Assembly (NCBI RefSeq): GCF_027486195.1
Contig: NZ_JAIXPP010000064.1
Span: 1 to 32,966, forward strand
Reading direction: 5' to 3'
DNA length: 32,966 bases
DNA from: Novosphingobium sp.
Lineage (GTDB): Bacteria; Pseudomonadota; Alphaproteobacteria; Sphingomonadales; Sphingomonadaceae
A model generated the notes under the pieces. That model was not told the origin of the DNA. It saw only the letters and a list, made by a program, of their open reading frames with translations, and searched no databases. The translations under genes and the position numbers were made by a program. Shown here piece after piece: positions 8,059 through 16,096 of the stretch (position 1 is the first letter of the stretch; each line of letters starts with the position of its first letter).

Positions 8059-8307
8059 ATGCTCAGACGGCGCGCCCCCAATCCCGAACTTGCCGGCCAC
8101 CCCTTTCGCCGCACGCTGCCCGCGCATGTGCTGCGCCCGCTCCCGATGTTCGAGCCTGAGGTGGAAGCGGCGATGAAGGCACTGCAGCTGCCCGAGGGCG
8201 TGCGTTCGCCGCCGGTCGATCCCAAACGGATCACGCGGCAGGATGTGATGGACTTTCTGCTGGCCTACTGCGCCTGCTTCCTGGCGGTTTCGGTCTTCAT
8301 CTTCTGA
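8059..8307 (+). CDS. Small membrane-anchored hypothetical protein
   Basis: An 82-residue protein I do not recognise by family. It has a basic N-terminus (MLRRRAPNPELAGHPFRRTLPAHVLRPLPMF), a central charged stretch with PPVDPKRITRQDVMDF, and a C-terminal hydrophobic helix (FLLAYCACFLAVSVFIF) that likely anchors it in the inner membrane with the N-terminus in the cytoplasm. Codon use resembles its neighbours, and it fills the space between the EVE gene and the convergent MFS gene. It could be a real lineage-specific protein, but there is no functional clue. Confidence 0.6.
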   Translation: MLRRRAPNPELAGHPFRRTLPAHVLRPLPMFEPEVEAAMKALQLPEGVRSPPVDPKRITRQDVMDFLLAYCACFLAVSVFIF

Positions 8308-8322
8308 AAGCGGATACCCCGC

Positions 8323-9696
8323 TCAGAACGTGTGCTCGATCTCGCCCTCATGGGCCAGTTCTGCCTTGTGGAGCACACGGGCGAGCCACGCAGCGACAAG
8401 GCACATGGCAGCGCCCAGCAGCAACTGATCTGCCAGCGCCACGCCCCCGGCGCTCAGCCCGACCGCGATGAGCGATCCAACGACCATCGCGCCGGCATTG
8501 ACGATGTTGTTCGCCGCGATTGTCCGCGCGGTTTCAGCCTTGTCGACCACCGTGGTCAGGAACGCGTAGAGCGGGACCACGAACATGCCGCCCGAAATGG
8601 CGATGCCCAGCAAGGTCAGCAGCAGCGGCACCGCCAGCGGCTCCATCACGAATTGCGGCACGCTGAGCAGCGCCGTGCCGGCCGCGTGGGGCCAAGTCTT
8701 GCACACCACGTGGAAGGCCACGATGAACAGGCCCATCACGATCACCGACACAGGACCGAAGCGCGCCGAAACGGTGCCCTTGAGCAGATGGTTGATCGAG
8801 ACCGAGCCGATCGCGACGCCGATCGAGAAGACCACGAGGAACAGGCTGGCCACTTCCTTGCTCGCCGAAAGCACGTTCTTGGCAAGCGGCGGAAACTGGA
8901 TGAACAGCACCGCGCCGATCGTCCAGAAGAAGCTGATCGCTGCGATGGCGAGGAACACGCGCGGGTGGCGCGTGGTCATGCGCACAAGCGTGATCGAGGA
9001 GCGGATCACGTTGAAGTCGAGCGGGACGGGCTCCATCTGCGGCGGTGCGGAGGGCACGAACTGCGCGGTGAAGAACCCGATGGCAGCGGTCACGATGCAG
9101 ATGACCGCGGCCCATTCGACCGGGATCCAGCCTGCGAAGATCGTACCCGCAAGGATGGAGATATAGGTGCCGGCTTCGACAAGGCCGGTGCCGGCCAGCA
9201 CTTCATCGGGATGCAGGTGCTGCGGCAGGATTGCGTACTTGATCGGGCCGAAAAAGGTGGAATGCACGCCCATCGCAAGCAGCGCGGTAAGCATCAGCGG
9301 GATCGCCATGATCTGCACGGCCATGCCACGCCAGGCCATGAACAGACCTGCCGCGCCCACCAGCATGATCGCGATTTCCGCCGCCTTCACGATGCGGATG
9401 ATCCGCGCCTTGTCACGCATGTCGGCAAGCTGGCCGGAAAGTGCGGAAAGCAGGAAGAAGGGAAGGATGAACACGGCCGAGGCGATGGCCGAGAAGCGCG
9501 CTTCGGCTGCCTCCGAGTGGTATACGGTGTACACCACATAGAGGATCATCGCGTTCTTGTAGAGGTTGTCATTGAACGCGCCGAGCAACTGCGTGGCAAA
9601 AAGCGGCAGGAAGCGGCGTTTCCGGATGAGCAGCGCGGTTGTCGTCATTCGGGCGTTGTCATTCGGGTTTTGCCAGCCTTCGCGTGTTGGGTTCAT
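8323..9696 (-). CDS. MFS transporter, LplT-like lysophospholipid transporter family
   Basis: A roughly 457-residue protein with about 12 hydrophobic segments. The N-terminal RFLPLFATQLLGAFNDNLYKNAMILYVVY closely follows the LplT / Aas N-terminal pattern (P-LF-TQ-LGAFNDN-FKNA). SGQLADMRDKARIIRIVKAAEI forms the A-like loop, and HSTFFGPIKYAILPQHL matches the conserved GPIKY-ILP segment. LplT flips lysophospholipids across the inner membrane for reacylation. The start is uncertain: ATG 9696 has GGAGG 10 nt upstream, while ATG 9648 has no visible site but begins nearer the homologous region. It is convergent with the small protein gene and divergent from pgsA. Confidence 0.85.
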   Translation of the reverse strand: MNPTREGWQNPNDNARMTTTALLIRKRRFLPLFATQLLGAFNDNLYKNAMILYVVYTVYHSEAAEARFSAIASAVFILPFFLLSALSGQLADMRDKARIIRIVKAAEIAIMLVGAAGLFMAWRGMAVQIMAIPLMLTALLAMGVHSTFFGPIKYAILPQHLHPDEVLAGTGLVEAGTYISILAGTIFAGWIPVEWAAVICIVTAAIGFFTAQFVPSAPPQMEPVPLDFNVIRSSITLVRMTTRHPRVFLAIAAISFFWTIGAVLFIQFPPLAKNVLSASKEVASLFLVVFSIGVAIGSVSINHLLKGTVSARFGPVSVIVMGLFIVAFHVVCKTWPHAAGTALLSVPQFVMEPLAVPLLLTLLGIAISGGMFVVPLYAFLTTVVDKAETARTIAANNIVNAGAMVVGSLIAVGLSAGGVALADQLLLGAAMCLVAAWLARVLHKAELAHEGEIEHTF

Positions 9697-9788
9697 CCCA
9701 TAGCGCCCTCCACGGGGCGGGCAAGGGGGCACGTTGGGACCAACTTGCGGTTTCTTCGCGGCGTCTTCATGCCTATGGTGGGTCTACG

Positions 9789-10382
9789 ATGCTGACCCTT
9801 CCCAATCTGCTAACGCTGTCCCGCATTGTCACCGTGCCGTTGCTGGCAGGCCTGCTATGGTGGCCTGAATGGCGGGCGGGCTATGCGATCGGCTTCGCCG
9901 TCTATGCCCTGATGGGGGTGACGGACTATTTCGACGGCTACCTGGCCCGCGCGCAGGGCACGGTTTCCAAGCTCGGGATTTTCCTCGATCCGATTGCGGA
10001 CAAGATCATGGTGGCGGCGGTGATCCTCGTGCTCACCGCGCAAGGCGTGCTGACCGGGCCCTATGTGGGTGATCTCCATGTGATCGCCGGGCTTATCATC
10101 CTGATCCGCGAGATTGCCGTTTCGGGCCTGCGCGAGTTTCTTGGGGGCATTCAGGTCTCGGTGCCCGTCTCCAAGCTCGCCAAGTGGAAGACGACCTTCC
10201 AGTTCATTGCACTCGGCGCGCTGATCCTGGGGCAGGGCGCGCCGGATTGGACGGTGATGTTGGCAGGGATCGACGCCAACGTGCCGCACACGGTGGGGCT
10301 CATCACGCTGTGGGCCGCAGCCGCGCTGACAGTGATTACCGGCTGGGATTATCTGCGGGTCGGCCTCAAGCACATGGACTGA
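9789..10382 (+). CDS. pgsA: CDP-diacylglycerol-glycerol-3-phosphate 3-phosphatidyltransferase
   Basis: A 197-residue integral membrane enzyme of phosphatidylglycerol synthesis. It begins MLTLPNLLTLSRIV, the usual PgsA start (NxLTxxRI). The full CDP-alcohol phosphotransferase signature is present as DG-x2-AR-x8-G-x3-D-x3-D in residues about 45-68 (DGYLARAQG...GIFLDPIADK). REIAVSGLREFL is the conserved substrate-binding stretch. ATG 9789 was chosen over longer in-frame starts because these precede the conserved N-terminus and overlap the divergent MFS promoter region. It ends 6 bp from the convergent SMR gene. Confidence 0.95.
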   Translation: MLTLPNLLTLSRIVTVPLLAGLLWWPEWRAGYAIGFAVYALMGVTDYFDGYLARAQGTVSKLGIFLDPIADKIMVAAVILVLTAQGVLTGPYVGDLHVIAGLIILIREIAVSGLREFLGGIQVSVPVSKLAKWKTTFQFIALGALILGQGAPDWTVMLAGIDANVPHTVGLITLWAAAALTVITGWDYLRVGLKHMD

Positions 10383-10388
10383 GAGCCT

Positions 10389-10727
10389 TCAGCCCGCACC
10401 GGTTTTCGAGAACAGGTTCAGCACCAGCACCCCGGCCATGATCAGGCCGATCCCCGCCAGCGCCGGCATATCGAGCCGCTGACCGTGGACCACCCACGCC
10501 AGCGCGGCGATCAGCACGATGCCTACGCCCGACCAGATCGCATAGGCGACGCCTGTCGGAATGCGCTCCAGCGTGAGCGAGAGGAAAAACAGCGCAATCG
10601 CATATCCGGCCATGCTCACCGCCAGCGGCAGAAGCTTGGTGAAACCCGCCGATTGCTTGAGCGCGGTTGTGGCGATCACTTCGGCGACAATCGCTATGGC
10701 GAGAGAGAGATAGGGCGGGAGGTTCAT
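10389..10727 (-). CDS. Small multidrug resistance (SMR) family transporter
   Basis: A 112-residue protein with four transmembrane helices, the standard SMR size. Helix 1 carries the essential proton/substrate-binding Glu ([19 protein letters not shown], Glu16, equivalent to Glu14 of EmrE). The loop [21 protein letters not shown] is the EmrE/QacE-type signature rather than the SugE/Gdx type. It should work as a dimer exporting cationic compounds, or small metabolites, in exchange for protons. Its ATG overlaps the parE stop by 4 bp (ATGA), so it is the third gene of a parD-parE-SMR operon. Confidence 0.92.
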   Translation of the reverse strand: MNLPPYLSLAIAIVAEVIATTALKQSAGFTKLLPLAVSMAGYAIALFFLSLTLERIPTGVAYAIWSGVGIVLIAALAWVVHGQRLDMPALAGIGLIMAGVLVLNLFSKTGAG

Positions 10728-11023
10728 GGGGCCAGGAACCTCGCTTCATAATCGGTGGCACCGTGGAGGATGCGCGCGACGGTCACGCGGTTCGGATAGA
10801 CCCGATAGAAGATTAGGTAGCTGCCGTGCGTCATCTTGCGGACACCGGCGCCTGCAAGTCGCTCCACAAGCGGGAACCTTGCGGGCTGCTCAGACAGGGA
10901 CAGGCACCGCCCGATCAACTCCTCGACAAAGGTTGCAGCCCGGGCTGGATTTTCTGCGGCAATGAAGTCGCTTATGTCTGTGAGATCGGACTGCGCACGC
11001 GGCGCAATGATCACCGGTAACAT
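10724..11023 (-). CDS. parE: ParE-family toxin
   Basis: A 99-residue RelE/ParE superfamily toxin: [22 protein letters not shown] at the N-terminus, a central [20 protein letters not shown] helix pair, and the beta-strand core [33 protein letters not shown]. ParE toxins poison DNA gyrase. The conserved R-P-x-P-like and YLIFYRV strands fit this family better than RelE mRNases. ATG 11023 was chosen because the chain then starts at the first strand. A GTG at 11029 overlapping the parD stop is possible. It lies between its antitoxin and an SMR pump in one operon. Confidence 0.88.
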   Translation of the reverse strand: MLPVIIAPRAQSDLTDISDFIAAENPARAATFVEELIGRCLSLSEQPARFPLVERLAGAGVRKMTHGSYLIFYRVYPNRVTVARILHGATDYEARFLAP

Positions 11024-11025
11024 GG

Positions 11026-11271
11026 TCACATCATTGACCGGTACTTGTCTTTCAGCCGCTTGAGTACATCCTCTGCCGGCGCGCCGAGACCTGCGTCAGC
11101 CTCTCGCACGCCTTCCATGATCGCAGCATCAAACGCAGCCAGCCGCGCCTCGCGATCCTGAATCAGCCGCACACCTTCGCGCAGGACTTCGCTCTTCGAG
11201 TTGTAGCGACCGTTCGCGACGAGCGAGGACACGAATTCCTCAAGCTTGGTTCCGAGATCGGCGCTGATCAT
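11026..11271 (-). CDS. parD: ParD-family ribbon-helix-helix antitoxin
   Basis: An 81-residue antitoxin. The N-terminal ribbon-helix-helix (ISADLGTKLEEFVSSLVANGRYNSKSEVLREGVRLIQDREAR) matches ParD (strand, helix, NSKSEVLREGL-RxL). The acidic C-terminal half (DAAIMEGVREADAG...DVLKRLKDKYRSMM) would wrap ParE. Start ATG 11271 has GAGG five bases upstream, and an upstream in-frame extension would run into the promoter. RHH antitoxins repress their own operon, and direct repeats over the promoter at 11299-11328 fit this. Confidence 0.9.
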   Translation of the reverse strand: MISADLGTKLEEFVSSLVANGRYNSKSEVLREGVRLIQDREARLAAFDAAIMEGVREADAGLGAPAEDVLKRLKDKYRSMM

Positions 11272-11298
11272 GAATGCCTCGCAGATGAAGGGACGGCT

Positions 11299-11328
11299 GA
11301 TAATATCTCGCTTATCAACTATTATCAA
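11299..11328 (-). promoter_or_regulatory. parDE promoter with overlapping direct repeats
   Basis: On the reverse strand, TTGATA (11323-11328) and TATTAT (11300-11305) are separated by exactly 17 bp, a good sigma-70-type promoter that would give a leader of about 22 nt before parD. TTGATAATAG and TTGATAAGCG are adjacent 10-bp direct repeats covering the -35 and spacer, and the -10 lies in a near-palindrome GATATTATC. Such spacing suits a ribbon-helix-helix repressor. The -35 overlaps the oxyR stop codon (11325-11327). Confidence 0.7.
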
Positions 11329-12221
11329 CCGGCGGCCAGTTCGCTCGCCAGCAGGCGGAATTCCTCGGCGCGGGGGGAGTTCTTGCGCCACACCAGCGCG
11401 ATTTCGCGGCTGGCATGTTCGGATTCGAGCGGGCGGGCGACGATCTGGGTGCCCTGCAGGATGCCCGCCTTCACCGCCATTTCCGGCAGCATGGTAAGGC
11501 CGAGGCCATTGTCGACCATCTGCACCAGCGTGTGCAGGCTGGTGCCGATCACGCTCGCGCTGGCGCGCAGTTCGGGGCGGTTGCAGGCGGCGAGGACGTG
11601 GTCCTTGAGACAGTGGCCGTCTTCCAGCAGCAGCAGACGCGCCTCGTCGATCAGCGCGGGCGCGATGCTCAGCGGGGGATCGCGCGGGTCGTCCTTGGGG
11701 AAGGCGACGAGCAAGCGGTCGTGAAACAAGTGCGCCGCCTCGACCTCGCCCGTTGCGAAGGGGAGGGCGAGCAGCACGCAGTCCGCGCGGCCGTGATGCA
11801 GCGATTCGACCGCCGCCGCGCTTGGTTCCTCGCGCAGGAACAGCTTGAGCGAAGGCCGTTCACGGCGCAGGCGCGGGAGGATGCGCGGCAGCAGGAACGG
11901 CGCGATGGTGGGGATCACGCTCATCCTCAATTCGCCCGAAAGCGGCGCGCCGTGCGCCTGGACGAGCGCCGAGAGTTCCTCGCCTTCACGCAGCAGGCGG
12001 TGGGCCTTGGCCACAACCTGATCGCCCAGCGCGGTGAAGCGGACTACGCGCCGCGTGCGCTCAACGAGTGTCACGCCAAGCAGCGTTTCCAGTTCGCGCA
12101 GGCCTGCCGAAAGCGTCGATTGCGAGACAAAGCAGGCCTCCGCCGCGCGCCCGAAGTGGCCGTGTTCGTGGAGCGCGACGAGATATTGCAACTGCTTGAG
12201 CGTGGGGAGGTAGGTGGTCAT
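11325..12221 (-). CDS. oxyR: Hydrogen peroxide-sensing LysR-type regulator OxyR
   Basis: A 298-residue LysR regulator. The N-terminal winged helix-turn-helix is LPTLKQLQYLVALHEHGHFGRAAEACFVSQSTLSAGLRELE. In the effector domain, EDGHCLKDHVLAAC contains Cys204 and Cys213. These have the same GHC-LxD context and nine-residue separation as the peroxide-sensing Cys199/Cys208 pair of E. coli OxyR. GTSLHTLVQMVDNGLGLTMLPEMAV is also OxyR-typical. It should activate peroxide-defence genes, none of which are in this window. It starts 12 bp after the rnd stop and is probably co-transcribed with rnd. Confidence 0.92.
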   Translation of the reverse strand: MTTYLPTLKQLQYLVALHEHGHFGRAAEACFVSQSTLSAGLRELETLLGVTLVERTRRVVRFTALGDQVVAKAHRLLREGEELSALVQAHGAPLSGELRMSVIPTIAPFLLPRILPRLRRERPSLKLFLREEPSAAAVESLHHGRADCVLLALPFATGEVEAAHLFHDRLLVAFPKDDPRDPPLSIAPALIDEARLLLLEDGHCLKDHVLAACNRPELRASASVIGTSLHTLVQMVDNGLGLTMLPEMAVKAGILQGTQIVARPLESEHASREIALVWRKNSPRAEEFRLLASELAAG

Positions 12222-12233
12222 GCCGCTCGGCTC

Positions 12234-13538
12234 TCAGTCAGCCTCGGGCTCGGGGGCCTGAACGTCGTCCCAATTGCGCCCGTCGCCCCCCAATTCGTCG
12301 CCCTCGGTCGCCAGCAGGATGGTGTCATCATCCGCCGCCGGCTCGACCTCGTCATCATTGCCGCCGCCGATGGCATCGATATGTGCCATCTTGAGCTTGC
12401 CCTTCACCACAGCGAAGGCGAGCTTGCCTTCGACCAGTTCCAGCGCATCGCGCCCGAACTGCTCGAAGCGCCAGCCTTCGAGGATCGGCAGCCCCTTGCG
12501 TTGACCGGCGGCTAGGGCCTCCAGATCATCGCTGCGGGCCAGCAATCTGGCTGCGATATCAATCTCGCGACTGCGGATCTTGAGCAGCAGCTTGAGCAGA
12601 TCGGCCACCAGCGCGCCTTCCTTGCCCAGCGGCGCGCCGCGGGGCGCACGCGGGGGCAGTTCGGCATCGCTCATCGGCGTTGCATCCGCGATCGCCTGCA
12701 TCAGGCGGCGGCCGATGTCGTTGTCCTTCCACCCGGCGGAAAGCCCGCGCACTTTGGCGAGTTCGTGCTGCTCGCGCGGTGGGTGGCTGGCGATATCGGC
12801 CAGAGTCTCGTCGCGCATGATTCGCCCGCGCGGGATGTTCTTGTCCATCGCCTCGGTTTCGCGCCAGGCGGCGATGGCCTTGAGCCGCCCCAGCACCGCC
12901 GGGTTGCGACTGGGGGCGCGGATCTTCTGCCAAACCACTTGAGGATCGGAGCGGTAGTTCTCGGGATCGGCGAGCTTTTCCATCTCGGCATCGAGCCATT
13001 CGCCGCGCCCGGTCTTGATCAGCCGCTTGAGCATGCGCGGGAAAATCTTGGAAAGATGCGTCACGTCGCCGATGGCATATTCGATCTGCCGTTCGGTCAG
13101 CGGCCGGCGCGACCAATCGGTGAAGCGCGCGCCCTTGTCGACCGTGAAGCCCAGCCAGCTTTCGACGAGGTTCGAATAGCCGATCTGTTCGGACTGGCTG
13201 ATCGCCATCATCGCGATCTGGGTATCGAAGATGGGGTGCGGGGTCTTGCCCGAAAGGTTGTAGATGATCTCCACATCCTGCCCGCCGGCGTGAAACACCT
13301 TCAGCACGTCCTCGTTGTCGACCAGCAGCTCAAGCAGCGGGGCAAGATCGAGGCCGGGCGCCAGTGGATCGATCGCGGCGGCTTCCTTGTCGTCGGCGAT
13401 CTGCACCAGGCACAGTTCCGGCCAATAGGTGTTCTCGCGCATGAACTCGGTATCGACCGTGATGAAATCGGCCTTGGAGAGACGCTCGCACAGATCGGCA
13501 AGGGCCGGAGTCGTCGTGATCAGCGGGTGTATCTTCAT
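12234..13538 (-). CDS. rnd: Ribonuclease D
   Basis: A 434-residue 3'-5' exoribonuclease for tRNA 3'-end maturation. The DEDD-y exonuclease domain is complete: Exo [10 protein letters not shown] (Asp29, Glu31), Exo [14 protein letters not shown] (Asp88), Exo III YAIGDV (Tyr154, Asp158). An HRDC domain follows (around residues 205-290, [25 protein letters not shown]). The C-terminus is a long acidic tail beyond residue 390. ATG 13538 was preferred to an upstream GTG at 13559 because the family begins close to the first strand. It is divergent from aspS over 168 bp and 12 bp upstream of oxyR. Confidence 0.94.
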   Translation of the reverse strand: MKIHPLITTTPALADLCERLSKADFITVDTEFMRENTYWPELCLVQIADDKEAAAIDPLAPGLDLAPLLELLVDNEDVLKVFHAGGQDVEIIYNLSGKTPHPIFDTQIAMMAISQSEQIGYSNLVESWLGFTVDKGARFTDWSRRPLTERQIEYAIGDVTHLSKIFPRMLKRLIKTGRGEWLDAEMEKLADPENYRSDPQVVWQKIRAPSRNPAVLGRLKAIAAWRETEAMDKNIPRGRIMRDETLADIASHPPREQHELAKVRGLSAGWKDNDIGRRLMQAIADATPMSDAELPPRAPRGAPLGKEGALVADLLKLLLKIRSREIDIAARLLARSDDLEALAAGQRKGLPILEGWRFEQFGRDALELVEGKLAFAVVKGKLKMAHIDAIGGGNDDEVEPAADDDTILLATEGDELGGDGRNWDDVQAPEPEAD

Positions 13539-13706
13539 CGTGCTTTTCTTATTGCGCACCGGGCCAGGCCCTCATGCCTGACCGGTGCTGGTGGTGACCC
13601 CGTCCGGGGCCTGCGGCTTGACAAATCCGCAGCCATCGCCTCTTGGCCGCTGGCCATCAGTGCCCGAATGCTGGCCGGTTTGCCAGCCAAATTGGAACCT
13701 CGCCTC

Positions 13707-15488
13707 ATGCATCCTTACCGTTCCCACACCTGCGGCGCGCTCGCGAAGATGGATGTCGGGCAGAACGTGCGCCTTTCGGGCTGGGTGCACCGCAAGCGCG
13801 ACCACGGCGGCGTGCTGTTCGTGGACCTGCGCGACCACTACGGCATCACCCAGATCGTGGCGGACAGCGACAGTGCGGCGCTTGCCGTGCTCGAAAGCCT
13901 GCGCGTCGAAAGCGTCGTGACGATTGAGGGCGAGGTCAAGGCTCGCAGCGCCGGCACCGTGAACGCCGCGCTGGCGACGGGTGAGATCGAAGTCTATGCC
14001 CGCGCCGCCACGGTGCTTTCGGCGGCGGAAGAGCTGCCGATGCCTGTGGCCGGGGAGCAGGAGTATCCCGAGGATATCCGCCTGCGCTACCGCTTCCTCG
14101 ATCTGCGACGCGAGACGCTGCATGCCAACATCATGACGCGCACCAAGGTGATCCGCGACATGCGTGCCCGCATGGAAACCGCCGGCTTCACCGAATTCTC
14201 GACGCCGATCCTCACCGCCTCCAGCCCTGAAGGCGCGCGCGACTTCCTCGTGCCCAGCCGCATCCATGCCGGCAAGTTCTATGCGCTGCCGCAGGCGCCG
14301 CAGCAGTACAAGCAGCTGCTGATGGTGGCGGGCTTCGACCGCTATTTCCAGATCGCCCCCTGCTTCCGCGACGAGGATCCGCGTGCCGACCGTCTGCCGG
14401 GCGAATTCTACCAGCTCGATCTCGAGATGAGCTTCGTCACCCAGGAAGAAGTGTGGGAGACGATGGAGCCGGTGATCGGCGGCGTGTTCGAGACGTTCGC
14501 GAACGGCAAGCCTGTCACGCCTTCGGGCAGCTTCCCGCGCATCGCTTATGATGATGCCATGCTGAAGTACGGCTCGGACAAGCCGGACTTGCGCAACCCG
14601 CTGATCATCACTGATGTCGCCAGCCACTTCACCACCTCGGGCTTCGGCCTGTTCGAGAAGATCGTGGCAGGCGGCGGCACTGTGCGCGCGATTCCCGCGC
14701 CGGGCACCGCGGACAAGAGCCGCAAGTTCTTCGACGACATGAACGAGTGGGCACGCAGCGAAGGCCACGCCGGGCTTGGCTACGTCACGCGCAAGGGCGG
14801 CGAATTCGGCGGCCCGATTGCCAAGAACCACGGTGCCGAGGGCATGGAAGCGCTCTATGCGGCGCTCGGCCTTGGCCCGGACGACGGCTTGTTCTTTGCC
14901 GCCGGCAAGCCCGAGCAGGCCGCCAAGCTGGCCGGTGCCGCACGCACGCGCGTCGCCGAGCAGCTCGGCCTTATCGACAAGGACCGCTTCGAGCTGTGCT
15001 GGATCGTCGATTTCCCGTTCTATGAATGGGACGAGGACGCCAAGAAGGTCGAGTTTGCGCACAACCCGTTCTCGATGCCGCAGGGCGGCATGGCCGCGCT
15101 GGAAGGCCAGGACCCGCTGACGATCAAGGCTTTCCAGTACGACCTCGTCTGCAACGGCTATGAAATCGCCTCGGGCTCGATCCGCAACCAGTCGCCCGAA
15201 CTGATGGTCAAGGCGTTCGAGCTCGTCGGCCTGTCCAAGGCAGACGTCGAGGAGCGCTTCGGCGGGCTCTATCGCGCCTTCCAGTATGGCGCGCCGCCGC
15301 ACGGCGGCATGGCGGCGGGCGTGGACCGCATTGTCATGCTGGTCTGCGGCGCGCAGAACCTGCGCGAGATTACGCTGTTCCCGATGAACCAGCGTGCCGA
15401 GGACTTGCTGATGGGGGCGCCTTCGCCGGCGATCAACACGCAGCTGCGCGAATTGCATCTGCGAACGGTGGAACCCTCGAAGGGGTGA
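13707..15488 (+). CDS. aspS: Aspartyl-tRNA synthetase, probably non-discriminating
   Basis: A 593-residue class IIb synthetase of the bacterial type. It has an OB-fold anticodon domain (residues about 1-110), motif 2 in [25 protein letters not shown], the bacterial GAD insertion, and motif 3 [18 protein letters not shown]. Start ATG 13707 matches the family start MHxYRSHTCG. His33 in RKRDHGG and Gly83 in SAGTVN match residues reported for non-discriminating enzymes (H31 and G83 in Pseudomonas aeruginosa) that also charge tRNA-Asn for GatCAB. E. coli has Leu and Lys there. A TTGACA at 13618-13623 may be the -35, but the -10 is unclear. Confidence 0.95.
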   Translation: MHPYRSHTCGALAKMDVGQNVRLSGWVHRKRDHGGVLFVDLRDHYGITQIVADSDSAALAVLESLRVESVVTIEGEVKARSAGTVNAALATGEIEVYARAATVLSAAEELPMPVAGEQEYPEDIRLRYRFLDLRRETLHANIMTRTKVIRDMRARMETAGFTEFSTPILTASSPEGARDFLVPSRIHAGKFYALPQAPQQYKQLLMVAGFDRYFQIAPCFRDEDPRADRLPGEFYQLDLEMSFVTQEEVWETMEPVIGGVFETFANGKPVTPSGSFPRIAYDDAMLKYGSDKPDLRNPLIITDVASHFTTSGFGLFEKIVAGGGTVRAIPAPGTADKSRKFFDDMNEWARSEGHAGLGYVTRKGGEFGGPIAKNHGAEGMEALYAALGLGPDDGLFFAAGKPEQAAKLAGAARTRVAEQLGLIDKDRFELCWIVDFPFYEWDEDAKKVEFAHNPFSMPQGGMAALEGQDPLTIKAFQYDLVCNGYEIASGSIRNQSPELMVKAFELVGLSKADVEERFGGLYRAFQYGAPPHGGMAAGVDRIVMLVCGAQNLREITLFPMNQRAEDLLMGAPSPAINTQLRELHLRTVEPSKG

Positions 15489-15672
15489 GCGGATTAGGCG
15501 GGGTGGGCGCGCAAACCGCCGGTCAGGCCGCCCGTCTCGCCGCTTCTTTCACCGCTCGTCACGCCTCTCGCACAATTCGTCCACACCGCACCACTTGCCA
15601 GCCCGCAATCCGGACATTAGGGCGATGGCCAGATTTGAGTATACCAACCCAGTTCCTTGAAGGGGCAAAAGA

Positions 15673-15909
15673 ATGAGCGATACTGCCGACCGCGTGAAGA
15701 AGATCGTTGTCGAGCACCTCGGGGTAGAGGCCGACAAGGTCACCGAAGACGCGAGCTTCATCGACGATCTCGGTGCCGACAGCCTCGATATCGTCGAGCT
15801 GGTCATGGCGTTCGAAGAAGAGTTTGGTGTCGAGATCCCCGATGACGCGGCCGAGAAGATCGCCACCGTGTCGGACGCGATCAAGTACATCGACGACAAC
15901 AAGGGCTGA
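15673..15909 (+). CDS. acpP: Acyl carrier protein
   Basis: A 78-residue acidic helical protein that carries fatty-acyl chains on a phosphopantetheine arm. The attachment site is Ser37 in [19 protein letters not shown]. The N-terminal [16 protein letters not shown] and the C-terminal [14 protein letters not shown] are standard. An AAGGGG ribosome-binding site precedes the ATG at a suitable distance. The gene sits before fabF, with which it works in fatty-acid elongation. Upstream (15489-15672) there are 184 bp without a gene where its promoter should lie, but no clear hexamer pair is visible. Confidence 0.97.
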   Translation: MSDTADRVKKIVVEHLGVEADKVTEDASFIDDLGADSLDIVELVMAFEEEFGVEIPDDAAEKIATVSDAIKYIDDNKG

Positions 15910-15985
15910 TCCTTTCGGATTGCCAATCCGTCCGCACCTTTCCGTCTTGCCCCGCCTGCGGAGCGTGACGGGAGCGGCGGTCGTC

Positions 15986-16007
15986 CCCCGGCGCTGAACC
16001 GCCGGGG
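15986..16007. repeat. GC-rich hairpin, REP-like, between acpP and fabF
   Basis: CCCCGGCG (15986-15993) and CGCCGGGG (16000-16007) form an 8-bp perfect stem with a six-base loop. It is followed directly by CTTCGACAGGCTCGG, which resembles a short motif common in sphingomonad intergenic repeats. That comparison is from memory, not a search. No T-run follows, so a repeat or transcript-processing element is likelier than an intrinsic terminator. Confidence 0.45.
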
Positions 16008-16096
16008 CTTCGACAGGCTCGGTCCCGTGAGGGGTCTGGGCCTGTTGTGCTTCAAGGTTCGTTCGCCGGTTGCGGGCGGACGTTTCGGAGACTGAA

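Noticed and set aside
8332..9795. A 487-codon plus-strand open frame opposite the MFS transporter
   Set aside because: Its product is rich in His, Arg, Asp and Glu with no domain pattern, typical of a reverse-complement reading of a membrane protein gene. The minus strand gives a clear 12-helix transporter.
12765..13706. N-terminal extension of the aspS frame by 314 codons
   Set aside because: It runs antisense through rnd, and the conserved AspRS N-terminus begins at ATG 13707.
13572..15458. A 628-codon open frame on the minus strand opposite aspS
   Set aside because: It is an antisense shadow of a high-GC gene. The plus frame encodes complete AspRS with all class II motifs, while the minus frame shows no recognisable domain.
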